Source: DATECU01 sp035286745
GTDB taxonomy: Bacteria > Acidobacteriota > Vicinamibacteria > Fen-336
Reading direction: 5' to 3'
Assembly: GCA_035286745.1 (NCBI GenBank)
Contig: DATECU010000372.1
Coordinates: 1-42,618 of the forward strand
Length of the DNA stretch: 42,618 nt
Position 1 is the stretch's first letter. Each line of letters opens with the position of its first letter. The position numbers were made by a program, and so were the translations under genes. This document shows positions 7,895-19,433 of this stretch, one piece after another. The notes beneath the pieces were generated by a model, which was not told the origin of the DNA, searched no databases, and saw nothing but the letters and a program-made list of their open reading frames with translations.

Positions 7895-9637
7895 ATGGAG
7901 CGTTTCAATCTGCATCGCGGGACCGACGGACGAGCCAGCCTCGAAGTCCCCTACCGCGGCACTCGCCTGCTAAGGCACCCCATGTACACCAAGGGCTCCG
8001 GCTTCACCGAGGAGGAACGCATCGCCTTCGGGCTGGAAGGCCTGTTGCCGCACGCTGTCTCCAGCATCGAGGTGCAGCGGAAACGGGTGTACGACAACAT
8101 CGCCCGCAAGCCGGAGCCGCTCGAGAAGTTCATCGGCCTGGCGGCACTCCAGGATCGCAACGAGGTTCTCTTCTACCGCCTGCTGGTCGACCACGTCGAG
8201 GAGTTCCTGCCCGTGGTCTACACGCCCACCGTCGGCCGCGCCTGTCAGGAGTTCAGCCACATCTTCAGGCGCGCCCGCGGCCTGTGGATAACCCCGGGGC
8301 ATCGGGGTCGCATCTACGACGTGCTCGGCAATGCGCCCTTCGCCGACGTCCGCCTGATCGTGGTCACCGACAACGAGCGGATCCTGGGCTTGGGCGATCA
8401 GGGAGCCGGGGGCATGGGAATCCCCATCGGCAAGCTGGCCCTCTACGTGGCCGCCGCCGGCATCCATCCCTCCCGGACGCTGCCCATCAGCCTGGACGTG
8501 GGAACCGACAACCCGGCCCTGCTGTCCGACGAGCTGTACCTGGGCTGGCGCGCCAAACGACTCCGGGGACCGGAGTACGACTCGCTGGTGGAGGAGTTCG
8601 TACAGGCGGTGAAGAAGCGCTTCCCCAAGGCCCTCTTGCAGTGGGAGGACTTCAAGAAGAACAACGCCTTCGCCCTGCTCGACCGCTATCGTAAGGTGCT
8701 GCCCAGCTTCAACGACGACATCCAGGGCACGGCGGCGGTGGCGGTGGCGGGCATGATCGCGGGTTGCCGGGTCAGCGGCATCCCGCTCAAGGAACAGCGG
8801 GTGGCCATCCTGGGCGCCGGAGCCGCCGGCGTCGGGATCGCTCGTCTCATCCGCAGCACGCTGGAGCGCGCGGGCGTCACCGGGGACGCCTTGACCCGCG
8901 CCACCGCCAACCTCGACAGCCGGGGCCTGGTGGTGGCCGACCAGGAGATCGCCGACGTCCACAAGCGCCCCTTCGCCTGGCCCAAGGCCCTCGCCGAGTC
9001 CCTGGGCCTGGAAGCCGGCAAGCCCAGGGACCTGGAGGCGGTGGTGCGGGCGATGAAGCCCACCATGCTGATCGGAACCTCGGGCGAGCCCGGCACCTTC
9101 ACCGAGGCCGTCATTCGCGAGATGGCGCGGCACGTGGACCGGCCGGTGGTCTTCCCGATGTCGAACCCCACCAGCAAGTCGGAGGCGAAGCCCATCGACA
9201 TCATGGCCTGGACCGAGGGTCGGGCTCTGGTGGCCACCGGCAGCCCCTTCGACCCGGTCCCCTGGGGTGGCCGCAACATCAAGATCGGCCAGGGCAACAA
9301 CGCCTTCGTCTTCCCCGGCATGGGGTTAGGCGTGCTGATCTCGGAGGCTCGCGAGGTCACCGACTCGATGTTCGCGGCCGCCGCCGACCGCCTGGCCGCG
9401 GAGATCCACGAGGAGGACCTGGAATCCGGGAGCCTCTTCCCGCCGGTCCGCGACATCCGCCGGGTGACCGCAGCCATCGCCGAGAGCGTGGTGCGGGAGG
9501 CTCGGAACTGCGGCGTCGGCAAGGAGATCCCCGACAGTGAGATCCCAGAGCTGGTGTCGCGGACGATGTGGATGCCGGACTACCCCGCCCTGGAGCCAAC
9601 CCAAGTCCGGGCCGACCCGAGCTTCGCCGTGGTGTGA
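7895..9637 (+). CDS. maeA: NAD-type malic enzyme (large form)
   Basis: A 580-residue cytoplasmic enzyme that oxidatively decarboxylates malate to pyruvate and CO2. The large-form malic enzyme pattern is clear: the active-site Tyr109 region VVYTPTVGRACQ, LGLGDQGAGGMGIPIGK, metal ligands in WEDF (Glu251, Asp252) and NDDIQGT (273-279), and the Rossmann loop ILGAGAAGVG near 305. The length fits the family (about 540-600). The ATG at 7895 sits six bases after GAGGAGG; the ATG at 7889 directly abuts that site and is less likely. NAD preference is inferred from the family. Together with nifJ downstream, it would feed pyruvate into ferredoxin reduction. Its promoter appears sigma54-dependent and divergent from a USP. 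Confidence 0.95.
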   Translation: MERFNLHRGTDGRASLEVPYRGTRLLRHPMYTKGSGFTEEERIAFGLEGLLPHAVSSIEVQRKRVYDNIARKPEPLEKFIGLAALQDRNEVLFYRLLVDHVEEFLPVVYTPTVGRACQEFSHIFRRARGLWITPGHRGRIYDVLGNAPFADVRLIVVTDNERILGLGDQGAGGMGIPIGKLALYVAAAGIHPSRTLPISLDVGTDNPALLSDELYLGWRAKRLRGPEYDSLVEEFVQAVKKRFPKALLQWEDFKKNNAFALLDRYRKVLPSFNDDIQGTAAVAVAGMIAGCRVSGIPLKEQRVAILGAGAAGVGIARLIRSTLERAGVTGDALTRATANLDSRGLVVADQEIADVHKRPFAWPKALAESLGLEAGKPRDLEAVVRAMKPTMLIGTSGEPGTFTEAVIREMARHVDRPVVFPMSNPTSKSEAKPIDIMAWTEGRALVATGSPFDPVPWGGRNIKIGQGNNAFVFPGMGLGVLISEAREVTDSMFAAAADRLAAEIHEEDLESGSLFPPVRDIRRVTAAIAESVVREARNCGVGKEIPDSEIPELVSRTMWMPDYPALEPTQVRADPSFAVV

Positions 9638-9648
9638 GGAGAGAACGG

Positions 9649-9671
9649 AAGCCACCGAGGCGCAGAGGCGC
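9649..9671 (+). repeat. Short intergenic repeat, ACCGAGGCGCAGAGG family
   Basis: This stretch contains tandem-like GAGGCGCA units (accgaggcgcagaggcgcag). A related unit lies at 37086-37110. Similar short GAGGC(A/G)C repeats occur between genes in many unrelated bacterial genomes (general knowledge); their function is unknown. Confidence 0.45.
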
Positions 9672-9758
9672 AGCAATCAGCAGTCGGCTACGGCGGGTTA
9701 CAGCGCCCTCCAGCCTCTCGCCGCCTGTCGTAGCTGAAAGCTGATCGCCGATCGCTGC
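9672..9758 (-). repeat. Intergenic hairpin repeat, copy 1
   Basis: Read on the minus strand, this copy has TCAGC-type units, then a 50-base palindrome-ended core (9686-9735) beginning AGCTACGACAGGCGGCGAGA and ending CCGCCGTAGCC. The core matches copies at 22415-22464 and 26832-26881 over nearly its whole length. It lies between the convergent malic enzyme and hybrid kinase genes, where a bidirectional terminator role is possible, although there is no T-run. Confidence 0.7.
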
Positions 9759-9783
9759 CCCGTGTGGCGCATGGCCGCCGCCG

Positions 9784-12387
9784 CTATGCCTCCAGCACTT
9801 GCCGGATCTTGCGAACCAGGGTGTCGGCGCGGAACGGCTTCTGCAGGAAGGCCATCTCGCCGGCTGCGATGCCGTGGCTGAGCAGGGCATCCTCGGTGTG
9901 GCCGGAGACGTAGAGGACCTTGGTGTCCGGCCGTTGGGCGGTCAAGCGCTCGGCCAGCTCGCGCCCGTTCATGTCGGGCATCACCACGTCGGTGAGCAGC
10001 AGATGGATGCGACCCGCATAGCGCTCGGCCACCACCAGCGCCTCTCCGGCGTGGCGGGCTTCCAGAACCGTGTAGCCGAAGAGACGCAGCATGTCGCGGC
10101 CCAGCTCCCTCACCAGGTCCTCGTCCTCCACCAGCAAGATGGTCTCGGCCCCCTCCGGCAGCTCCGGGGCGGCGGTCGCCACCGGGCGAAGGGGGCCGGC
10201 ACGGGCAGTACGCGGTAGGTAGATGCGAAAGGCGGTACCCTTGCCGGGCGCACTCTCGACGCAGATGGTGCCGGCGTTCTGCTGCACGATGCCATACACG
10301 GTGGCCAGTCCCAGCCCGGTCCCCTTGCCGGGCGGCTTGGTGGTGAAGAAGGGCTCGAACAGGTGCGACCTCACATCGTCATCCATGCCCACGCCGGTGT
10401 CGGACACCGAGAGCATCACGTGGGGTCCGGCCTTGGCGCCGGGATTGGCGAGGACAAAGGCCTGGTCCAGCTCCAGGTCCGCGGTTTCGATGGTGAGGAT
10501 GCCCCCCTGGGGCATGGCGTCCCGGGCGTTGACCGCCAGGTTGACGAGCACCTGCTCCAACTGCACCGGGTCAGCCTCCACGATCCAACTGCTCTGGCGC
10601 GGTCCCCGCTGCAGGCGGACATCCTCGCCAATCACTCGGCGCAGCATGTCCTCGATGTCCACCACCACCGAGTTGACGTCCAGGGGCCGGCGCACCAGGA
10701 CCTGCTTGCGGCTGAAGGCCAGCAGCTGGCGGGTGAGGGCGGTGGCTCGATCCGCCGCGTCTAACGCCCCTTGAGCGTGCTTGCGAAGCGGATCGTTGGC
10801 TCCCAGGTGACGTAGCAGCAGCTCCGCATAGCCGGCGATGGCGGTGAGCAGGTTGTTGAAATCGTGGGCGACGCCGCCGGCCAGGCGGCCCACCGCCTCC
10901 ATCTTCTGAGCCTGACGAAGCTGCTCCTCCAGGCGCCGGCGCTCGGTGATGTCGACCAGGTAGCCCTCGATGGCCCTGAGCCCCCCCGTCTCGTCGAAGA
11001 CGGGGGCCATGTTGACCATCACATGCAGGGGACGCCCATCCACCGAGCGCAGGTCCAGTTCTTGCCTGACCACGCCCTTGTGGGTGCGCAGGCGCTCCAG
11101 CACCTGTTGGCGCACCCGGGGCTGGAGATAAAGGCCGTTCACGCTGGCCCCGATCGCCTGCTCCAGGGAAGCGAAGCCGAGGATCTGAACGAAGGCCGGG
11201 TTGCAGTCCAGGATGCGGCCGTCCACCGAGGTCACGTAGGCGCCGGCCAGGCCCGCCTCGAAGAAGCGCCGGTAGCGCTCCTGGCTGCGGGAGAGGGCCT
11301 CTTCGGTCTGCTTGCGGGCGGTGATGTCCATCATCGCCCCCAGCAAACGAATGGGCTTCCCCGCCTGGTCGTAGATGGCGTAGGCGCGGTCGAAGACCCA
11401 GGCGTAGCTGCCGTCGGCGCGACGGAAGCGGTACTCGGTCCACCCGAAGGTCTCGCCCGCTTCCAGCCCGGCCTGCATCTGGCCGGTGACCCGGCTTTGA
11501 TCGTCGGGGTGAATCCGCTCGACCCACCAGGTGTGGTCGGGGACGATCTCCTCCGGCGCATAACCGAAGATCACGCGGCCGCCGACGTTTCTCCAGGTGT
11601 GGCCGGTGGCGAGATCCAGGTCCCAGACCAGGTCGCTGGTGGCCCGCGAGATGAGGTCGAAGCGCTCCTGGGTCTTGAGCAGGGCTTCCTCGGTGCGCTT
11701 GCGGGTGGTAGTGTCCCTAACGGCCACCACCCGCACCTCCCGGCCGTGATAGGGCATGGGCCGGCCGCGGACCTCCACCGGGATCCGACTCCCGTCCTTG
11801 CGGACACCCACCGCCTCGGTCGGAGCTTCGTCTGGACTGGCCATGCCGCGCCGAACCTGCTCCTGCAGCTCGGGAGCCACGAAGCGGAACACCGACTGGC
11901 CCACCAGCTCGTGAAGCTCATAGCCGGACATGGCGAGAAGGGCGGCGTTGGCGTCGAGGATCACGCCGTTCTCGTGGATCAGCACCCCTTCGAAGGTGGC
12001 CTCGGAGAGGCGGCGAAAGCGCTCCTCACTTTCCCTGAGGGCTTCCTCCGCCTGACGGCGAGCCAGCTCGGCGACGCCCCCCTCGATGCCGGCCAGGGCC
12101 GAGCGCACAGCCCGGCAGTTCACGTCGTCAAGGCTCCCCAGCAGAACGATGGGCCGGTCTGGATAGCGACTCTTGAGGGCCGAGGGGACCTCTGCCACCC
12201 ACGCGGTGCGATCATCGTCAACGATGGCGAGATCGAAGTCGCCGTCGTCCAGGGTGCGCCTGAAGGTGGTCCAGTCCGCAACCTCCTTGGCCTCGACCCT
12301 GGGATGCTCCAACTCCAAGTGATCGTGACAGGCGCGCCGCCTCGATTCGTCGGCCACGACCAGGAGCACATGCACCGGCGCTGTCAC
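9784..12387 (-). CDS. PAS-rich hybrid sensor histidine kinase
   Basis: A soluble protein of about 867 residues. In order: a degenerate receiver-like region (about 5-95, containing LAIVDDDR), PAS 1 (about 120-235), PAS 2 with PAC (about 245-365), PAS 3 (about 370-490), a HisKA domain with the phospho-His in GGVAHDFNNLLTAI, an ATPase domain with SVSDTGVGMD and KGTGLGLATVYG, and a C-terminal receiver with the acceptor Asp in LLTDVVMPDMNG. I chose the GTG start at 12387 because the text before it has no domain character and runs into the divergent nifJ region. It has no membrane segment. No DNA-binding partner is adjacent; it lies back to back with nifJ and tail to tail with malic enzyme. Signal and target are unknown. 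Confidence 0.92.
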   Translation of the reverse strand: MTAPVHVLLVVADESRRRACHDHLELEHPRVEAKEVADWTTFRRTLDDGDFDLAIVDDDRTAWVAEVPSALKSRYPDRPIVLLGSLDDVNCRAVRSALAGIEGGVAELARRQAEEALRESEERFRRLSEATFEGVLIHENGVILDANAALLAMSGYELHELVGQSVFRFVAPELQEQVRRGMASPDEAPTEAVGVRKDGSRIPVEVRGRPMPYHGREVRVVAVRDTTTRKRTEEALLKTQERFDLISRATSDLVWDLDLATGHTWRNVGGRVIFGYAPEEIVPDHTWWVERIHPDDQSRVTGQMQAGLEAGETFGWTEYRFRRADGSYAWVFDRAYAIYDQAGKPIRLLGAMMDITARKQTEEALSRSQERYRRFFEAGLAGAYVTSVDGRILDCNPAFVQILGFASLEQAIGASVNGLYLQPRVRQQVLERLRTHKGVVRQELDLRSVDGRPLHVMVNMAPVFDETGGLRAIEGYLVDITERRRLEEQLRQAQKMEAVGRLAGGVAHDFNNLLTAIAGYAELLLRHLGANDPLRKHAQGALDAADRATALTRQLLAFSRKQVLVRRPLDVNSVVVDIEDMLRRVIGEDVRLQRGPRQSSWIVEADPVQLEQVLVNLAVNARDAMPQGGILTIETADLELDQAFVLANPGAKAGPHVMLSVSDTGVGMDDDVRSHLFEPFFTTKPPGKGTGLGLATVYGIVQQNAGTICVESAPGKGTAFRIYLPRTARAGPLRPVATAAPELPEGAETILLVEDEDLVRELGRDMLRLFGYTVLEARHAGEALVVAERYAGRIHLLLTDVVMPDMNGRELAERLTAQRPDTKVLYVSGHTEDALLSHGIAAGEMAFLQKPFRADTLVRKIRQVLEA

Positions 12388-12536
12388 CCTCAAGCCCTCT
12401 GGACGACGCCGACTGTAGCACCAGACCGCTGCGGAGGGAATGTGACCAGCGCAAGCGCTACGTCGCGACCCAGGTCCGGAGAGCATTTTTTGCGAATATG
12501 ATTGGGGCCGCGCGCCGCAAGTCAGCGAGTGAGCGC

Positions 12537-12552
12537 TGGCGCAGGTCGTGCA
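12537..12552 (+). promoter_or_regulatory. Weak candidate sigma54 promoter for nifJ
   Basis: TGGCGCAGGTCGTGCA keeps TGG, the ten-base spacing and GC, but has mismatches in both the -24 (CGC for CAC) and -12 (GTGC for TTGC) elements. It lies 62 bases before the ATG at 12614. It is supported mainly by the same pattern at other promoters in the window. Confidence 0.3.
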
Positions 12553-12613
12553 GCCGTTTCCCGGGGCCTGGTCCGGCTCCGATCTCGAACCGATTTCTCG
12601 AAGGTGATTCGCC

Positions 12614-16213
<3,600 letters not shown>

Positions 16214-16223
16214 GGAGGCGATC

Positions 16224-17219
16224 ATGGACCTCAAGACCACGTACCTCGGCCTCGAGCTGCCGCACCCCTTCATGCCGGGGGCCTCGCCTCTGGTCGACGA
16301 CCTCGACACCGTGAAGCGGCTGGAAGACGCGGGAGCGGCCGCCATCGTCATGCACTCGCTGTTCGAGGAGCAGATCGCTCGCGAGCAGGTGGCCGCCTTC
16401 GTCCACACCGAGCAGCACGGCGAGTCGTTCGCCGAGGCCCTCTGCTACTTCCCCAGTCCCCAGAAGTTCGCGCTGGGGCCGGAGGAGTATCTGGAGCACC
16501 TGGGGCGGGTGAAAAAGGCCGTGTCCTGCCCGGTGATCGCCTCCCTGAACGGAACTACGCTGGGCGGCTGGCTCAACTACGCCAAGTTCATGGAGCAAGC
16601 GGGGGCCGATGCGCTGGAGCTGAACGTCTACGCGCTCGCCACCAAGCCCGACGAGGACGCCGCGGCCATCGAGGGGCGAGCCATCGAGATGCTGGGCTGC
16701 CTCAAGCAGGAGGCGAAGATCCCGGTGGCGGTGAAGCTCTCCCCCTTCTACACCTCGCTGGCTCACTTCGCCAAACGGCTGGACGACGTGGGTGCCGACG
16801 GCCTGGTGCTCTTCAATCGCTTCTATCAGCCCGACATCGACACCGAGGAGCTGCAAGCGGCGCCCCTCCTCAAGCTCTCCCACTCCTCGGAGCTGCCGCT
16901 GCGCCTCCGCTGGCTGGCCATTCTCTCCGGCAACCTCCGCTGCTCGCTGGGAGCCAGCGGGGGCGTCCACCAGGCGTTGGACGCGGTCAAGGTGCTGATG
17001 GCTGGTGCGCATGCGGTGCAGATGGTCTCGGCCCTGCTCACCCAGGGTCCCGAGCGCCTGGCCAGCATCCGCCAGGAAGTGGTGGAGTGGATGGAGAAGC
17101 ACGAGTACAACTCCCTGAAGCAGATGCAGGGCAGCATGAACCTCAAGACCTGCCCCGATCCCAGCGTGTTCGAGCGAGCCAACTACATGCTGATCCTGCA
17201 GAGCTGGCGCAACTCGTGA
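16224..17219 (+). CDS. Dihydroorotate dehydrogenase-like flavoprotein
   Basis: A 331-residue TIM-barrel protein similar to class 1 dihydroorotate dehydrogenases. FMN-site elements are visible: VAVKLSPFY near residue 170 and GASGGVHQALDA near 243. The segment where true enzymes carry their N-x-S-C-P-N catalytic loop reads ELNVYALATKPD, so the usual base is missing and pyrimidine synthesis is doubtful. Proteins of this type often sit next to pyruvate:ferredoxin oxidoreductase, as here, so a redox role tied to that enzyme is plausible. AAGGAGG lies seven bases before the ATG, and the gap to nifJ is 10 bases. The stop overlaps the next gene's GTG. Confidence 0.85.
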   Translation: MDLKTTYLGLELPHPFMPGASPLVDDLDTVKRLEDAGAAAIVMHSLFEEQIAREQVAAFVHTEQHGESFAEALCYFPSPQKFALGPEEYLEHLGRVKKAVSCPVIASLNGTTLGGWLNYAKFMEQAGADALELNVYALATKPDEDAAAIEGRAIEMLGCLKQEAKIPVAVKLSPFYTSLAHFAKRLDDVGADGLVLFNRFYQPDIDTEELQAAPLLKLSHSSELPLRLRWLAILSGNLRCSLGASGGVHQALDAVKVLMAGAHAVQMVSALLTQGPERLASIRQEVVEWMEKHEYNSLKQMQGSMNLKTCPDPSVFERANYMLILQSWRNS

Positions 17220-18016
17220 CGGAGGGCCGGCCCTCCATTCCCCTGAAGTCGATCTCCCTTCCCGCCGAGCACGGCGGCTGGGGCTTCCTCTTCGAGCCGC
17301 TGCTCTTGGGCTTGCTGCTCGCTGCCACCTCGGCGGGCGGCTGGATTTCGCTAGGTGCGTTGGGAGCCTTCCTGGCCCGCCATCCCCTGAAGCTGATCTT
17401 GAACGACGTGCTGCGCGGCCGCGGCTCTCCCCGCCTGAGGCCGGCGCTCGCCTTTGTCGCGGGCTATGGGGTGCTGGCGCTCCTTGGCTTCGGCCTGGCC
17501 TACCGAGCGGGCGCGGCTCGCTCCTTCCTTCCGCTGCTCGCCGCCTTCCCGCTGGCCTTGCTCCAACTCCACTACGACGCCCGCAACCGGGGCCGCAACC
17601 TGGTCCCCGAGATGGTGGGCGCGCTGGCACCGGGCGCCCTGGCGTCCGCGGTTCTCATGGCCGGGGGCTGGGCCCTAGGCCCGGCCCTCGTCCCTTGGCT
17701 GCTGCTGGCCTTGAAGGCGGCGACCTCCATCCTCTACGTGCGAGCCCGCCTGAGGCTGGATCGTGGCGGTGCGGCCGACCGTGGGGTCGTGTGGATCAGC
17801 CACGGCGCCGCGATTGCGTTGGCCGCCGCATTTGCTGCGGCTGGGCGTGGACCATGGCTCGCAGCCGTGGCCTTTGCCGCCCTCGCGCTCCGCTCCGGCT
17901 TCGGCCTCTCCGCGCTCCGCAAGCCCATACGACCGCAGCGCTTGGGCTTCCAGGAGGTCGGCTACGGTCTGCTCACGGTCCTTCTGTTGGCCACTGGCTA
18001 CCGCTTCGACCTCTGA
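17216..18016 (+). CDS. YwiC-like integral membrane protein
   Basis: A 266-residue protein made almost entirely of hydrophobic segments (about seven to nine helices) in the inner membrane. The N-terminal motif SLPAEHGGWGFLFEPLLLG is the hallmark of the YwiC-like family, of unknown biochemical function. Charged loops such as HYDARNRGRN separate the helices and may be catalytic, as in prenyltransferase-like folds (speculative). The GTG start at 17216 overlaps the preceding TGA by GTGA, so it is translationally coupled to the DHOD-like gene and to the nifJ operon. Family is fairly sure, function is not. Confidence 0.8.
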   Translation: MTEGRPSIPLKSISLPAEHGGWGFLFEPLLLGLLLAATSAGGWISLGALGAFLARHPLKLILNDVLRGRGSPRLRPALAFVAGYGVLALLGFGLAYRAGAARSFLPLLAAFPLALLQLHYDARNRGRNLVPEMVGALAPGALASAVLMAGGWALGPALVPWLLLALKAATSILYVRARLRLDRGGAADRGVVWISHGAAIALAAAFAAAGRGPWLAAVAFAALALRSGFGLSALRKPIRPQRLGFQEVGYGLLTVLLLATGYRFDL

Positions 18017-18120
18017 GGACGGGCCCAACAGCGAGACGTTGACACTTCCTCATATGCCACTTCGCAATACGTTCTTCGAACTGAGTCCTTTGCCTCATCC
18101 CGCCTGAATCACCTGAGTGG

Positions 18121-18148
18121 TTTACAACGATCAAAGCGGCCGTATACT
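18121..18148 (+). promoter_or_regulatory. Sigma70-type promoter of BldC-like gene 1
   Basis: TTTACA (18121-18126) and TATACT (18143-18148) are 16 bases apart. The site and about 40 bases upstream (from CTGAG at 18081) are nearly repeated before the paralogous regulator at 22078. The sequence is much less GC-rich than its surroundings. Confidence 0.7.
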
Positions 18149-18173
18149 CCTAGTCCTGTAGGGGGTATTTCGG

Positions 18174-18431
18174 ATGGCCGCTCCGGCCGCCGCCCACAGC
18201 CTCCCGGAAGCGTTCTTGAGCCGATCGGCCGTGGCCAGCCTCCTGGGCGTGTCCCCAACCACCGTCACCCGATGGGCTCGTGAGGGGAGGCTTCCCTGCC
18301 GGAGGACCCTGGGCGGACACCACCGCTTCGATCGCGCCGTGATCGAAGCGGTGAGGGAGCGCATGCGTCAGGGTTCCCACGATGCCGGCGCGCTTCTTGC
18401 TCCTGCCCCGCAAGGGTGGGGGCGAGGCTGA
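18174..18431 (+). CDS. BldC/MerR-like mini-regulator, paralog 1
   Basis: An 85-residue protein that is little more than one winged helix-turn-helix: LSRSAVASLLGVSPTTVTRW then EGRLPCRRTLGGHHRF. This is the MerR-type DNA-binding domain without a sensor domain, as in BldC-like regulators and excisionases. No integrase is nearby, so regulation is more likely than excision. The ATG at 18174 follows an AGGGGG stretch. It lies 92 bases upstream of the decaheme cytochrome gene in the same direction. A paralog with a matching promoter lies at 22078-22332, just after the porin gene. Control of the cytochrome-porin pair or mutual regulation is inference. Confidence 0.85.
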   Translation: MAAPAAAHSLPEAFLSRSAVASLLGVSPTTVTRWAREGRLPCRRTLGGHHRFDRAVIEAVRERMRQGSHDAGALLAPAPQGWGRG

Positions 18432-18523
18432 ATGTTGCGCACAACCAACCACCGCGGGCGGACCCCGAGGCATAGCGCCTGCGCACCGCCCCGCTCACCA
18501 ACTCATCCCAAGGGGGTCACGAC

Positions 18524-19420
18524 ATGATGGCACGATGGGCTCCGCTAGCGACCGCTTCGGTGGGGCTAGCGCTTTCGCTGGGCTTCGCCAGCCCCGGGGT
18601 CGCTGAATCGGTGCCCCCGGCGCACCTGACGCAGGCGGCCGACCAAGCCGACTTCGTGGGCATGGACACTTGCGCCAGCTGCCACGAGGACACGGTGGCG
18701 GCCTTCAAGAAGACGCCTCACGCGGCCAGCGAGCAAGGCTGCGAGAGCTGCCATGGCGGCGGCAAGGCGCACGTCGACGGTGAGGGCGACAAGTCCAAGA
18801 TCCGCCGTCTCAAGGACCTGAGCGCATCCGACGCGTCCGGCGTCTGCCAGAGCTGCCACAACAAGGCGGGCCAGAAACACTGGGTCGGCTCGACCCACGA
18901 CAGCCGCAGCGTGAGCTGCATCGACTGCCACAACCCGCACCCCAAGGGCGCCGTCCCAAAGGCCCTGCTGAGCAAGCCGCAGATCGCGCTCTGCACCAAC
19001 TGCCACCTCCAGAAGAAGGCCCAACTCATGCGTTCCGGGCACATGCCGCTGCGCGAGGGCAAGCTGGAGTGCAGCAGCTGCCACAACCCGCACGGCACGC
19101 CCAACGACAAGATGCTGTTGCAGACCTCGGTGCAGCAGAACTGCTACAGCTGCCACGCCGAGAAGCGCGGTCCCTTCCTCTGGGAGCATCCTCCGGTCCG
19201 CGAAAACTGCGTCAACTGCCACGACGCGCACGGCTCCATCAACGACAAGCTGCTGAAGGTCAAGATGCCGCTTCTCTGCCAGCAGTGCCATCAGACCTCG
19301 AGCCATCCGGGCCCGGCCTACCCTGCGATGTCCCGGTACGCCTTCAACCAGGGCTGCCTGCACTGCCATCCGACCATCCACGGCTCGACACATCCGTCGG
19401 GCAACCGGTTCTTCAGGTAG
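18524..19420 (+). CDS. Periplasmic decaheme c-type cytochrome (MtrA/DmsE type)
   Basis: A 298-residue protein with a signal peptide (about residues 1-28, ending in GVAES) and exactly ten CXXCH heme motifs: CASCH, CESCH, CQSCH, CIDCH, CTNCH, CSSCH, CYSCH, CVNCH, CQQCH and CLHCH. The size and heme count match the MtrA/PioA/DmsE family, in which the cytochrome plugs into an outer-membrane barrel and wires electrons across the outer membrane. The gene directly precedes such a barrel (13-base gap). The ATG at 18524 has GGGGG eight bases upstream. No extracellular MtrC-type cytochrome is in the window, so direction (iron oxidation or metal reduction) cannot be told. Confidence 0.95.
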   Translation: MMARWAPLATASVGLALSLGFASPGVAESVPPAHLTQAADQADFVGMDTCASCHEDTVAAFKKTPHAASEQGCESCHGGGKAHVDGEGDKSKIRRLKDLSASDASGVCQSCHNKAGQKHWVGSTHDSRSVSCIDCHNPHPKGAVPKALLSKPQIALCTNCHLQKKAQLMRSGHMPLREGKLECSSCHNPHGTPNDKMLLQTSVQQNCYSCHAEKRGPFLWEHPPVRENCVNCHDAHGSINDKLLKVKMPLLCQQCHQTSSHPGPAYPAMSRYAFNQGCLHCHPTIHGSTHPSGNRFFR

Positions 19421-19433
19421 AGGAGATCGGAGA

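Noticed and set aside
18174..18431. Small helix-turn-helix protein as a phage or plasmid excisionase
   Set aside because: The fold would fit, but there is no integrase, attachment site or other mobile gene nearby, and a paralog with the same promoter flanks the cytochrome-porin genes.
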